NCBI GenBank assembly: GCA_004340125.1
Contig: SLUK01000008.1
Coordinates: 1-64,000, forward strand
Origin: Harryflintia acetispora
GTDB lineage: Bacteria; Bacillota; Clostridia; Oscillospirales; Ruminococcaceae
Reading direction: 5' to 3'
DNA: 64,000 bases
Shown here: positions 50,673 through 58,768 of the stretch, one piece after another
Layout: every line of letters starts with the position of its first letter
Numbering within the stretch: the stretch's first letter is position 1
Notes under the pieces: generated by a model
Database searches by the model: none
What the model saw: the letters and a program-made list of their open reading frames with translations, nothing else
What the model was told of the DNA's origin: nothing
Program-made: the position numbers and the translations under genes

Positions 50673-51499
50673 CAGCCTTCCTCCTTCTTTTCCAAGGTTT
50701 CATCCATGCTCCCGCTGCGAAAGCCCCGCAGATCGAAGGTCACGTAGCGAAAGCCCATATCGGTCAGCGTGCGCAGGATTTCCTCCCGCCTGACGAAAAA
50801 GCGGATCATATTTCCGATGGGGATCTCGATCCGAGCGAGCTCCCCATGTTTTCGCACCCGCACCACCGGATACCCGATGGATTTCATGTATTCTTCGGCC
50901 CGCTCGACCATCTGAAGCCCTTCCTTTGTCAGGGTGGCCCCGTACTCGAAGCGGGTGGCGAGGCAGGGGGAGGAGGGCTTCTGCGAAACCGCAAGCCCCG
51001 CCTCCTTCGCCAGCGCGCGCACCTCGTTTTTACTAAGACTACATTCCATCAGCGGGCTGTGGACCCCGAGCTCGCGCAGGGCGCGCAGCCCCGGGCGGTA
51101 CTCCTTTAAGTCGTCCGCGTTGGTCCCGTCGCAGAGCAGGGCGATCCCCTTTTCGCTTGCGAACGCCTGCAGCTTCTCGAAGAGCAGCCGCTTGCAGCGG
51201 TAGCACCGATCGGGCGGGTTCTGCTCAATTCCCGCCTCGGCGAGCTCGTCGATTTTGATCGCCTCGAACTGCGCCCCCAGCTCCCTCGCCAGCCGTCCGG
51301 CCTCTTCGCAGTCCCCCGCCGGGTGCAGGGCGGTATCGAAATAGACCGCCCAGACCGGGAAGCGGCCGGCTGTAGCCGCCTGGCAGGCGGCGGCAAGAAG
51401 CAGGGCGCTGTCCACGCCGCCCGAAAAGGCGACGCACAGGCCCTGCTCCACCCCCTCATAAGAGGAAATCAGCGCGGTCAGTCTCTGCATGCCCGGCAT
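50672..51499 (-). CDS. larE: LarE, sulfur transferase of nickel-pincer cofactor synthesis
   Basis: LarE activates the pyridinium carboxylates with ATP and transfers sulfur to them. The 275-residue protein has the PP-loop SGGVDS (26-31), NPPDRCYRCKRLLFEKL with Cys99 and Cys102, DGTNADDL, and SSPCLATRF with Cys179 at the position of the sacrificial Cys176 of the Lactiplantibacillus enzyme. The three cysteines resemble the set that binds a [4Fe-4S] cluster in cluster-type LarE, so a catalytic rather than sacrificial enzyme is possible. It is coupled to larC and starts 3 bp after asnS. Confidence 0.93.
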   Translation of the reverse strand: MPGMQRLTALISSYEGVEQGLCVAFSGGVDSALLLAAACQAATAGRFPVWAVYFDTALHPAGDCEEAGRLARELGAQFEAIKIDELAEAGIEQNPPDRCYRCKRLLFEKLQAFASEKGIALLCDGTNADDLKEYRPGLRALRELGVHSPLMECSLSKNEVRALAKEAGLAVSQKPSSPCLATRFEYGATLTKEGLQMVERAEEYMKSIGYPVVRVRKHGELARIEIPIGNMIRFFVRREEILRTLTDMGFRYVTFDLRGFRSGSMDETLEKKEEG

Positions 51500-51502
51500 G
51501 GC

Positions 51503-52897
51503 CTAAAACTCCGCGCTGCCGGTGGTGCGCGGGAAGGGGATCACATCGCGGATGTTCGGAATCGCGGTCATGTACATGATCAGCCGCTCGAACCCGAGCC
51601 CGAAGCCCGCGTGCTTGGCCCCGCCGTAGCGGCGCAGGTCGAGGTACCAGGAGTAGTCCTCCTCGCGCAGCCCGAGCTCCTTCATCCTCGAAAGCAGCAC
51701 GTCCAATCTCTCCTCGCGCTGGCTGCCGCCCACGATCTCGCCGACGCCCGGCACCAGGCAGTCCATCGCCGCCACGGTCTTGTTGTCATCGTTGAGGCGC
51801 ATGTAAAACGCCTTGATCTCCTTGGGGTAGTCGGTGACGAAGACCGGCTTTTCAAAAATCTTCTCGGTCAGGTAGCGCTCATGCTCGGTCTGCAGGTCAC
51901 ACCCCCAGTAGACGGGGTACTCGAACTCGTCCTTGTGCGGGATGAGCAGCTCGATCGCCTCGGTGTAGGTGACCCGCCCGAAGTCGGAGGAAATGATGTG
52001 CTGCAGGCGCTGCAGGAGGGTCTTGTCGTAGAAGTCGTTAAAGAACCTGATCTCGTCCGGGCAGTGGTCGAGCACATAGCCCATCACCGATTTGATCATG
52101 TCCTCGGCCAGGCGCATGTCGTCCGAAAGGTCCGCGAAGGCGATCTCCGGCTCGATCATCCAGAACTCGGCCGCATGGCGCGGGGTGTTCGAGCGCTCGG
52201 CCCGGAAGGTCGGCCCGAAGGTATAGACGTTCGAGAAGGCCAGCGCCATGCACTCGGCCTCGAGCTGGCCGGACACCGTCAGGCTGGTGGGCTTCTCGAA
52301 GAAATCCTCCTTGTAGTTGACACCGCCGTCCTCGTTTGTGGGAGGGTTTAGCGGGTCGAGGGTGGTCACCCGGAACATGTCCCCCGCGCCCTCGCAGTCG
52401 CTGCCGGTGATCAGGGGGGTGTGCGCGTAGACAAAGCCGCGGTCGTTAAAGAACTTGTGGATGGCGTAGGCCGCGACCGAGCGCACCCGGAAGACGGCGT
52501 TAAAGGTGTTGGTACGCGGGCGCAGATGGGCGATCGAACGCAGATACTCCAGCGAATGGCGCTTTTTCTGCAGCGGATAATCCGGCGCGGAGACCCCCTC
52601 CACCGTGATTTTTGCAGCATGGATCTCGAAGGGCTGCTTGGCGTTCGGGGTGAGCACCACGCTGCCGCAGACCGAAACGGCGCTTCCAACGTTGAGTTTA
52701 CACACCTCTTTGAAGTTTTCGAGCTTGCTCTCCTCGAACACGATTTGCAAGTTCTGGAATGTCGTTCCGTCATTCAGCTCGATAAAGCCGAGCGCCTTGG
52801 AATCCCGGATGGTCTTGACCCAGCCGCAGACCGTGACCTCGCTGTCGATGTAGTCGGTAACACTGGTGGCAAGGCTCCTGATTTCTGTCCTCTGCAT
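51503..52897 (-). CDS. asnS: Asparaginyl-tRNA synthetase
   Basis: A 464-residue class IIb synthetase with an N-terminal OB-fold anticodon-binding domain ([21 protein letters not shown] in parts) and catalytic domain with [43 protein letters not shown] (motif 2 area) and the C-terminal motif 3 [24 protein letters not shown] and FRAERS favour AsnRS over AspRS. It likely heads a unit with larE and larC, since larE follows after 3 bp. A promoter lies 70-100 bp upstream, with no T-box leader. Confidence 0.96.
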   Translation of the reverse strand: MQRTEIRSLATSVTDYIDSEVTVCGWVKTIRDSKALGFIELNDGTTFQNLQIVFEESKLENFKEVCKLNVGSAVSVCGSVVLTPNAKQPFEIHAAKITVEGVSAPDYPLQKKRHSLEYLRSIAHLRPRTNTFNAVFRVRSVAAYAIHKFFNDRGFVYAHTPLITGSDCEGAGDMFRVTTLDPLNPPTNEDGGVNYKEDFFEKPTSLTVSGQLEAECMALAFSNVYTFGPTFRAERSNTPRHAAEFWMIEPEIAFADLSDDMRLAEDMIKSVMGYVLDHCPDEIRFFNDFYDKTLLQRLQHIISSDFGRVTYTEAIELLIPHKDEFEYPVYWGCDLQTEHERYLTEKIFEKPVFVTDYPKEIKAFYMRLNDDNKTVAAMDCLVPGVGEIVGGSQREERLDVLLSRMKELGLREEDYSWYLDLRRYGGAKHAGFGLGFERLIMYMTAIPNIRDVIPFPRTTGSAEF

Positions 52898-52967
52898 GCA
52901 GAATGCACCCTTCCATACGAATTCTTCCGCCCCGTTTGGACGGTCTTAAAACCTCAGATATGAATTT

Positions 52968-52996
52968 ATTATAAACCATATCCTGCAAGAACACAA
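52968..52996 (-). promoter_or_regulatory. Promoter of asnS-larE-larC
   Basis: Read on the minus strand: TTGTGT, 17-bp spacer, perfect TATAAT, about 70 bp before the asnS start. Confidence 0.7.
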
Positions 52997-53114
52997 CACC
53001 AAATCCGGCAATTGCTCCCATAACAGTCATTATTGCCCTATCCTTCCCCCTTTAACCGCACGGCTTTATACAAAGCTCATAAACCCTGAGACTGGGCGGC
53101 TTTTGCGGGCCGGC

Positions 53115-53151
53115 AAAAAAAGGCCTTTGCCGGAATTGGCAAAGGCCTTTT
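53115..53151 (-). terminator. Terminator of the locus E OFF transcript
   Basis: A 14-bp perfect stem (AAAAGGCCTTTGCC with GGCAAAGGCCTTTT), 6-base loop, and seven T residues on the minus strand. No gene ends here, so it would be an orphan unless it stops the outward promoter of locus E before it reaches asnS. Confidence 0.85.
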
Positions 53152-53164
53152 CATTTTTACAAAT

Positions 53165-53191
53165 GACCGCAAGATAAGGTTTCCTGTTGGC
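53165..53191 (-). repeat. Distal recombination site, locus E
   Basis: Read on the minus strand: inner arm GCCAACAGGAA, core ACCTT, outer arm ATCTTGCGGTC. AACCTTATCT and GCGGTC are shared with the proximal site with one mismatch between them. Confidence 0.75.
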
Positions 53192-53340
53192 AAGTTTTGA
53201 TCCCGTTTTGAAGGACGGGCGAATAAAACCCCCGCCTTTTTCTAAAGTTATCCTAATTATATCCTCTTCTGGCGATTTTTGCAAGGGAATATGCCTCCTT
53301 CCCCCTGCCTCCCGGCCCTCATATGACCGCTGGCAACCTT
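53176..53340. promoter_or_regulatory. Invertible promoter segment of GLUG gene E (OFF orientation)
   Basis: This 165-bp segment between the two ACCTT cores is the mirror image of the other three loci, because gene E is on the + strand. Its strong promoter runs on the minus strand, away from gene E and toward asnS. Distances from -35 to proximal core (about 50 bp) and from predicted start to distal core (about 70 bp) match those of B, C and D. Confidence 0.75.
53256..53284 (-). promoter_or_regulatory. Sigma-A promoter inside the locus E invertible segment
   Basis: Read on the minus strand: TTGCAA, 17-bp spacer ending AGAGGA, perfect TATAAT followed by TAGG. It directs an OFF transcript of about 135 bases. 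Confidence 0.82.
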
Positions 53341-53351
53341 ATCTAGCGGTC
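53325..53351 (+). repeat. Gene-proximal recombination site, locus E
   Basis: Inner arm GACCGCTGGCA, core ACCTT, outer arm ATCTAGCGGTC. GACCGCT and AGCGGTC are perfect inverted repeats. The site ends 24 bp before the start codon of gene E. Confidence 0.78.
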
Positions 53352-53375
53352 TATTATGAGGGAGGGAAAACGGCA

Positions 53376-54686
53376 TTGAAACTACGAATATCGGCGCTGC
53401 TCCTGGCGGCGGCAGTCCTGCTGCCGGCCGTCCCGGCGGCATCCGCCGGGACGGGGATCACGGTGACGGTGCGGGAGGGCTACCAGTGTGATTACGGGGT
53501 GGACATCCCCTTTACCCCCTCGCCCCGCACGGACAGCTACACCTTCGCGCTCTACGAGGGCAACAGTACGTCGGGAAGCCCCGAGGTGAGCGCCGAAGTG
53601 ACAGTCCCCTCGGCCGGGACGGTGCACCTGCCGCTGCGCTACGACGTGGGCGGCCCGAGCACCTGGACGCTCAGCGTGACGGCGCATGTCCGGCCGGGGC
53701 GGGAAGCGTTCGACCGGGAATCAACGGCCACGAAAGTTTTTACCACCGCGCCAACCTGCGGGTGCCCGGCGGGGACGGCGGGGGCCTTCTACGCCGGGGA
53801 CGGGAGCGAAAGGAGCCCCTACCGGGTCGGGACGCCCTGGCAGCTGCAGCACCTGAACCATACCCGGCATCTCGCGGCGGGCCAGCATTTCCGCCAGACG
53901 GCCGACCTCGACTTTTCCTCCTACGGCAACTGGACGCCCATCGGGGACACCTCAGTCGGCTTCGTTGGCGGCTATGATGGGGACGGATATGTGATCTCAA
54001 ATTTGTCCAGCATTCAAAACGGCCTCGATTTCGGGGGCCTGTTTGGCCAAGTGGGGACTGCCAAAATTGTACGGGTGGGGATCGAAAACTCCCGGTTCGC
54101 AGAAAACAAAACGGCGTCTCTGATCTGCCTGGGCGCCCTGGTGGGACAGGTGAACGGCAGCAGCACCGTCGAACAGTGCTATGCAAAAAACTGTACCATT
54201 TCCATTCCCAGTGTGCCGAATCTGGCCAGGATCGGGGGCCTGATCGGGCAAAACATCGGAACCGTCTCCGACTGCTACATTGTGGGCTCCTCCGTCACGG
54301 GCAGCGGCAGTATTTCGGACGTGTTCGGCGGAGGCCTGGTCGGCTGCAACTGGGGCGATGAAGCCGCCCCGCCGAAGGTCCTGAGAAGCTTCGCCCTGTC
54401 CACTTCCGTTTCCCGTTGTACGTCCGTTTCCTCGGGGGTGTTCTGCGGCGCCACCGTCGTCGGGACGGTCGACGCCTCCTGCTTCTGGACGCCGACGGCC
54501 GGATTGAACGTCGGAACCGGGGTGGTCGAACCCACCACCGGAGCGGTCTTTGCCGCCACCCAGCTCATGAGCGAGGCCGATTTCGGGAACCAATCCAATT
54601 TTACCGCCAAGGGGTGGGATTTCAGCTCGGCCTGGCGGATGGACCCCACCCTCGGCTATCCCGTCCTGCGCGCCTTCGACCATTAA
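53376..54686 (+). CDS. Secreted GLUG-repeat protein, member E
   Basis: A 436-residue exported protein. I start at the TTG at 53376-53378: GGAGGG lies nine bases upstream and KLRISALLLAAAVLLPAVPAASA forms a signal peptide at once; 63 further upstream codons are open but cross the switch region and have no signal peptide. Conserved features: EGYQCDYGVDIPFTPSPRT, YTFALYEGN, CGCPAGTAGAFYAGDGS, SPYRVGTPWQLQHLN, GLUG-like motifs (LGALVGQVNGSSTVEQCYA, IGGLIGQNIGTVSDCYI) and the ending GWDFSSAW...YPVLRAFDH. It lies between asnS and the amino-sugar locus and shares a terminator with nagA. Confidence 0.88.
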   Translation: MKLRISALLLAAAVLLPAVPAASAGTGITVTVREGYQCDYGVDIPFTPSPRTDSYTFALYEGNSTSGSPEVSAEVTVPSAGTVHLPLRYDVGGPSTWTLSVTAHVRPGREAFDRESTATKVFTTAPTCGCPAGTAGAFYAGDGSERSPYRVGTPWQLQHLNHTRHLAAGQHFRQTADLDFSSYGNWTPIGDTSVGFVGGYDGDGYVISNLSSIQNGLDFGGLFGQVGTAKIVRVGIENSRFAENKTASLICLGALVGQVNGSSTVEQCYAKNCTISIPSVPNLARIGGLIGQNIGTVSDCYIVGSSVTGSGSISDVFGGGLVGCNWGDEAAPPKVLRSFALSTSVSRCTSVSSGVFCGATVVGTVDASCFWTPTAGLNVGTGVVEPTTGAVFAATQLMSEADFGNQSNFTAKGWDFSSAWRMDPTLGYPVLRAFDH

Positions 54687-54700
54687 TACTTCCATCATCA

Positions 54701-54739
54701 AAAGGGACCCGCTCTCCGTTTTGACGGAGAGCGGGTCCC
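54701..54739. terminator. Terminator between GLUG gene E and the nagA-like gene
   Basis: A 16-bp perfect stem (GGGACCCGCTCTCCGT with ACGGAGAGCGGGTCCC); TTTT follows on the minus strand. The genes are convergent. Confidence 0.8.
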
Positions 54740-54793
54740 GGGATAAAGCTTTTCCCGTGGCGCGCGATACGCCAAACCGGCCGGCGATCAAAC

Positions 54794-55945
54794 TTAGCTT
54801 TCCCGCGATGCCTGAAACTCTGTTTCGCCGCGAACGATCGTCATAAAAACGGACAGGTCGTCCTCCAGCAGCACCAAGTCTGCGTCGTAACCGGCAGCGA
54901 TCATGCCCTTGCGCCCGCCGGCGCCGATAGCGCGCGCGGGCGTCGAGGTGCACATTCGCAATGCGTCCTCCAGCGGTATCCCTACCTTTTTCACAAGGTT
55001 TCGGAGCGCCCTGTCCATCGTCAGCGTGCTGCCGGCCAAGGAATCCCCCAGGGTAGCAACGCCATTTTTGACCGTCACTTCGCCCTCGTTTAAACAGTAG
55101 GTTCCGTCCGGCATGGTCGCCGCGGGGATGGAGTCGGTGCAAACATAGCAGTTCTGCGGCCCCTTCACCCGATGGATCAGCTTGATCAGGATCGGGTCGA
55201 TGTGCACCAGGTCGGCGATGAACTCTGTGCAGACGCGCTCGTTTGTCAGCGCTTCTCCCAAAACGCCGGGAGCCCGGTGATGCAGCGGCGGCATCCCGTT
55301 GCAGGTATGGGTCGTGGAGCGGACTCCCCGTTCCACCGCCTCGATCATCTGTCCGGCCGTGGGGGCGCAGTGGCCCGCAGATACCATCACGCCGTCGCCG
55401 GCCAGGCACTCGATCAATGTCAGCGCGCCGGGGAGCTCGGGAGCGATGGTAATGCGCTTCACCAGGCTGCCATACTCCCCCACCATATCCTGATAATCTG
55501 ATAGGGAGGGGGTGCGGAGCATCCCGGCCGGGTTCGCTCCGCGGTTGGGCGCGCTGAGATAGGGACCCTCCAGATACGCCCCCAGCACGCCGGCCCCCTC
55601 CGGCTCCCGGACGAAGGCAAGAACCCCCTCGAGATACCGCCTAATGTCCGCGTTGCAGGCGCACCCCGCCCCGGGGCAAAAGGATGTGACGCCATGGCGC
55701 GGATACAGCCGCGCCGCTTTTTTCAGCCCCTCCGGGCTCATGACGCTGTATCCCCCGATCCCGTGGGTGTGGAGGTCGATCATGCCCGGGGCCAGGATCC
55801 GGCCCCCGCAGTCCACATCGCCCTCCTTGTGCCCGGCGCCCAGCCCCTGGATGACGCCATTCTCCAAGCAAAGAGAGGTCTCCTTCACAAAGCTTGTCCC
55901 GTCGAAAATCCTCGCGTTGAACAACACCTTTTTGTTTGATGCCAC
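54794..55945 (-). CDS. nagA: N-acetylhexosamine-6-phosphate deacetylase (NagA/AgaA-like)
   Basis: The enzyme removes acetate from GlcNAc-6-P (NagA) or GalNAc-6-P (AgaA). The 383-residue amidohydrolase has APGMIDLHTHGIGGY, GAYLEGPYLS (metal Glu), MVSAGHCAPT, THTCNGMPPLHHRAPG and VCTDSIPAA with the catalytic Asp. It is the last gene of the glycan locus, 12 bp after the ROK gene. With a GH123-type hydrolase in the operon, GalNAc-6-P is as likely a substrate as GlcNAc-6-P; sequence alone does not separate NagA from AgaA. The start is GTG with GGAGGAG upstream. Confidence 0.92.
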   Translation of the reverse strand: MASNKKVLFNARIFDGTSFVKETSLCLENGVIQGLGAGHKEGDVDCGGRILAPGMIDLHTHGIGGYSVMSPEGLKKAARLYPRHGVTSFCPGAGCACNADIRRYLEGVLAFVREPEGAGVLGAYLEGPYLSAPNRGANPAGMLRTPSLSDYQDMVGEYGSLVKRITIAPELPGALTLIECLAGDGVMVSAGHCAPTAGQMIEAVERGVRSTTHTCNGMPPLHHRAPGVLGEALTNERVCTEFIADLVHIDPILIKLIHRVKGPQNCYVCTDSIPAATMPDGTYCLNEGEVTVKNGVATLGDSLAGSTLTMDRALRNLVKKVGIPLEDALRMCTSTPARAIGAGGRKGMIAAGYDADLVLLEDDLSVFMTIVRGETEFQASRES

Positions 55946-55957
55946 GCCGCTCCTCCT

Positions 55958-56875
55958 CTAGCTTTCGGCAGCGCATAAATAACGGAACGCCGTCCGGGCA
56001 GCTCCATACAGCGCCGCGTCGTTGCCCTTTTGCGCCGCCAAAACCGGGACGTACCCGTCGCCGCACGGCGCGCCGATGTTATAATACCGCTTGAGCAGGT
56101 CGTCCCACCAGTATTCCCTCGTTTCGATCAGACCGCCGCCGATCACGATGACGTCGGGATCGAAATGATAGGCGCAGGTGGCCAGCAGGATGGAAAAGTC
56201 CCATATATATTGGTTCAATACCTCAATGGCCCGGGCATCCTCCTGCCGGTACAGCTCAAAAAACTCGTAGCCGGAATGGATCCTTTCCCCGGCGGCCTTA
56301 TCGTTGTAGCTCGTCCACAGGGCGGTCCCGGAAACATAGCGTTCGGCACAGCCGCGCTGGCCGCAGCTGCACGGACGCCCGCCCGGGTACATGATGCCGT
56401 GCCCCACCTCTCCCATGGCGTTGCGGGACCCCGTCACGATCTCCCCGTTGTGGATATAGCACCCGCCAAGCCCCGTTCCAACAAAGATCCCCAATATATC
56501 CTTGTATCCCTTCGCGGCGCCGACCCATTCCTCCCCCGCGATGGCGGCCCTACAGTCGTTCCCAAGGTAGACCGGCAGCCCGAAGCGCTCCTCCAATTCC
56601 TTGCGGATGGGCCGCCCCACCCAGTTTTTATAATTGAGCGAGCACGAAACGACCAATCCCTTATCGGTGTCAACGGCGCCGTTGCACCCGATCCCGATAC
56701 AGCTCACGTCGTACTTTTGCAGAAATGACTGGATGATGGCGCGGTATGTATCGAGAAAAAAGTCCCCGCTCTTTCCGGTGTTCTCATAACGGGTTTTTTC
56801 CAGCATCTCCCCGGTGTCCGAAATGACGGCGCCGGAAATCTTTGTGCCGCCGGAATCGATCGCGATCGAATACAT
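55958..56875 (-). CDS. ROK family sugar kinase
   Basis: A 305-residue ROK protein without an N-terminal helix-turn-helix, so a kinase rather than a NagC-type repressor. It has the phosphate-binding IDSGGTKISGAVIS, GNDCRAAIAGE with the catalytic Asp, GIFVGTGLGGCYI, and the zinc-binding GHG...CSCGQRGCAE motif of the family. By context it phosphorylates the N-acetylhexosamine imported by the ABC system, giving the 6-phosphate for the next enzyme. It lies 15 bp after the GH123-type gene. Confidence 0.9.
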   Translation of the reverse strand: MYSIAIDSGGTKISGAVISDTGEMLEKTRYENTGKSGDFFLDTYRAIIQSFLQKYDVSCIGIGCNGAVDTDKGLVVSCSLNYKNWVGRPIRKELEERFGLPVYLGNDCRAAIAGEEWVGAAKGYKDILGIFVGTGLGGCYIHNGEIVTGSRNAMGEVGHGIMYPGGRPCSCGQRGCAERYVSGTALWTSYNDKAAGERIHSGYEFFELYRQEDARAIEVLNQYIWDFSILLATCAYHFDPDVIVIGGGLIETREYWWDDLLKRYYNIGAPCGDGYVPVLAAQKGNDAALYGAARTAFRYLCAAES

Positions 56876-56890
56876 ACTCTTTCCACCTTA

Positions 56891-58729
56891 TTAGTCAATT
56901 TGGAAGGAAGCCAGCCGCCCGATGAGCTTTGCCCGTATGTTTTCATAGTCGCGGTAGTCCCTCGAGTATCCAAAATGGATTTCCGGACGGGTGGAGTAGA
57001 CGTCAAATTCCACCTTCGCCTCTTCAAAGGGCGTGAGGACCGGGTCGAGGTACAGCTCGCGCATTTCGCGCAGGGAAACGCCTTTCTCCTCGAGCATCCT
57101 AAAAAGGTTATAGTCCTGGAGCCCCAGCCGGATGTTTTCCCACCGCACCGAGGAACAGGGCTTGCCATTGTGGTTTGGGTAGACATAGAACATGTCCCCG
57201 GAAAGCCAGGAGGGGTCCTTGTAGCTGACCCGGTTCCAGGGGTCGGAGGGCCAGATGGCAAATTTCCAGTTTTCATATCCGTCCATGTCCATCTGATAGG
57301 TCATCCAGCTTGTGAGGCGGGCCTCGATAAGGGGGGACTGGATAAAGGTGTTGGGGTGGTCGGGCGTGCAGCAGATGGCCCAGTCGAACGTTCCGCCGCG
57401 CTTGCGGTTTTGGTCCTTGACCTTCATCACCATCTCCCGGTGGCACAGCACGCCGGAAAAATGGGTGACAAGGTTTTTCTCCTGCTCGCCATAGGTTTCA
57501 ATGATCTCCTCGTTAAAGACGCCCAGCCGGATATTGACCCTTAATTCGGGGACGAACCCCTTGATGGTCTCCATCCATTTGCCGCACACCTCGACGTCCA
57601 CCGGCTCGTCGCTGAAGAGGCTAACCCTCTCCCAAAGCCCCTTCTCCACAAAGTGGTAAAACAGGAGCCGCACATATTCCCCCAGCTCCGCCTTCTTGTG
57701 CATGTACTTATATAGCCCATCCGACTCGTCATAATAACGGATCCGAACGCCGTCCGAGTAGTCGTCGAACGGATTCCCCGGCGCATTCTTGCCGGCGTTT
57801 TCCTTGATGTTCATGACCTGCCCTTGCGCGAACTGCCCCTCCGCGACGCCGGCCCAGATATAAATCAGCCCCATGAGATCGATCTCTCTGCACATATGGT
57901 ACTTTTCACAGAGCGCAAGATACCGGTCCATGACGTCAAAATTGCACCAAAAGCGCCCGTCCTTCCCCTTATAGACCTTCACGATGTTGTGCTCATACAG
58001 GTCGCTGGGATACTCGTATTCGGTGCAGCACATCTGTCCGTTCCAGGGGAATTCGCTGACCACCAGGGTCGTGGTGCTGATCCCCACGCTGGAAAGCTCC
58101 TTTAGCATGTTTTCGATCACGGCAAAGTGATCCTCGCCCCACAGCCTGACCCCGAACGTCTTGGCCCAATTGCTGGGATGCTGCCACAGGTAGAAGTGAT
58201 AAACGGAGTTTTCCCGCAGCGACGGCAGCACGACCGGCGCCACCCTCACGGTGGCGGACAGCGTCAGAATCCGCTCTTCGTCGCCGAATCCGGCCTGATG
58301 GTAGAACGTAAAATCAATGGAAATTTCGTCCCCCTCAAACTCCGGGAGCACGGCGCCGTCCACCCAGACGGCCTGGGGAACGAGCTCATCAAGGCTGCAA
58401 TTTCCCACCTCGAGGATGGGGTCCGCGGTCAGGGTCCCGGCGTCGTCCGGGACATATCCCTCGAAGCGCATTTGCAAATCCTGAACCAAGGGGGTCGAGG
58501 CTTTCATCTCGATGCGCACCCGGTCATAGAGCCCGTCCCAATTGAGATAGTTCGTCTCGTCCAGGCAGCACATGCACCGCCGGTCGGTACGCACCAGCAT
58601 TTGAAAGGCAAAGCGCTCGTTCTTGACAGCGGTGATCGGCAAAAACGGGCGGTCGAAAAAGCTTTCCCGAAGCTCCTGTTTGCGGACATGCTTAAACGCA
58701 GAGTCCACCAGGCAGGCTTTTAATATCAT
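56891..58729 (-). CDS. GH123-type (DUF4091) glycoside hydrolase, probable beta-N-acetylgalactosaminidase
   Basis: A 612-residue protein with an N-terminal beta-sandwich (about 1-165) and a DUF4091-type TIM barrel, the catalytic domain of GH123. GH123 enzymes release terminal beta-GalNAc by substrate-assisted catalysis using an adjacent Asp-Glu pair; here LFSDEP provides Asp374-Glu375. There is no signal peptide, so the enzyme is cytosolic and acts on imported oligosaccharides. The family also holds proteins of other specificity, so GalNAc is an inference supported by the deacetylase and kinase genes downstream. It starts 39 bp after the second permease gene, with GGAGGGAG before the ATG. Confidence 0.8.
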   Translation of the reverse strand: MILKACLVDSAFKHVRKQELRESFFDRPFLPITAVKNERFAFQMLVRTDRRCMCCLDETNYLNWDGLYDRVRIEMKASTPLVQDLQMRFEGYVPDDAGTLTADPILEVGNCSLDELVPQAVWVDGAVLPEFEGDEISIDFTFYHQAGFGDEERILTLSATVRVAPVVLPSLRENSVYHFYLWQHPSNWAKTFGVRLWGEDHFAVIENMLKELSSVGISTTTLVVSEFPWNGQMCCTEYEYPSDLYEHNIVKVYKGKDGRFWCNFDVMDRYLALCEKYHMCREIDLMGLIYIWAGVAEGQFAQGQVMNIKENAGKNAPGNPFDDYSDGVRIRYYDESDGLYKYMHKKAELGEYVRLLFYHFVEKGLWERVSLFSDEPVDVEVCGKWMETIKGFVPELRVNIRLGVFNEEIIETYGEQEKNLVTHFSGVLCHREMVMKVKDQNRKRGGTFDWAICCTPDHPNTFIQSPLIEARLTSWMTYQMDMDGYENWKFAIWPSDPWNRVSYKDPSWLSGDMFYVYPNHNGKPCSSVRWENIRLGLQDYNLFRMLEEKGVSLREMRELYLDPVLTPFEEAKVEFDVYSTRPEIHFGYSRDYRDYENIRAKLIGRLASFQID

Positions 58730-58768
58730 ATAGCTCCCTCCAGATTCTGTAGATACGTTGTGTTTCCA

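Noticed and set aside
52898..52975. T-box leader upstream of asnS
   Set aside because: The leader from the TATAAT box to the start is only about 60-70 bases, too short for a T-box, and no T-box sequence is present.
53187..53375. Longer GLUG gene E starting at 53187
   Set aside because: The extension would translate the invertible segment and place a signal peptide 63 residues inside the protein. The TTG at 53376 has a Shine-Dalgarno sequence and gives an N-terminal signal peptide.
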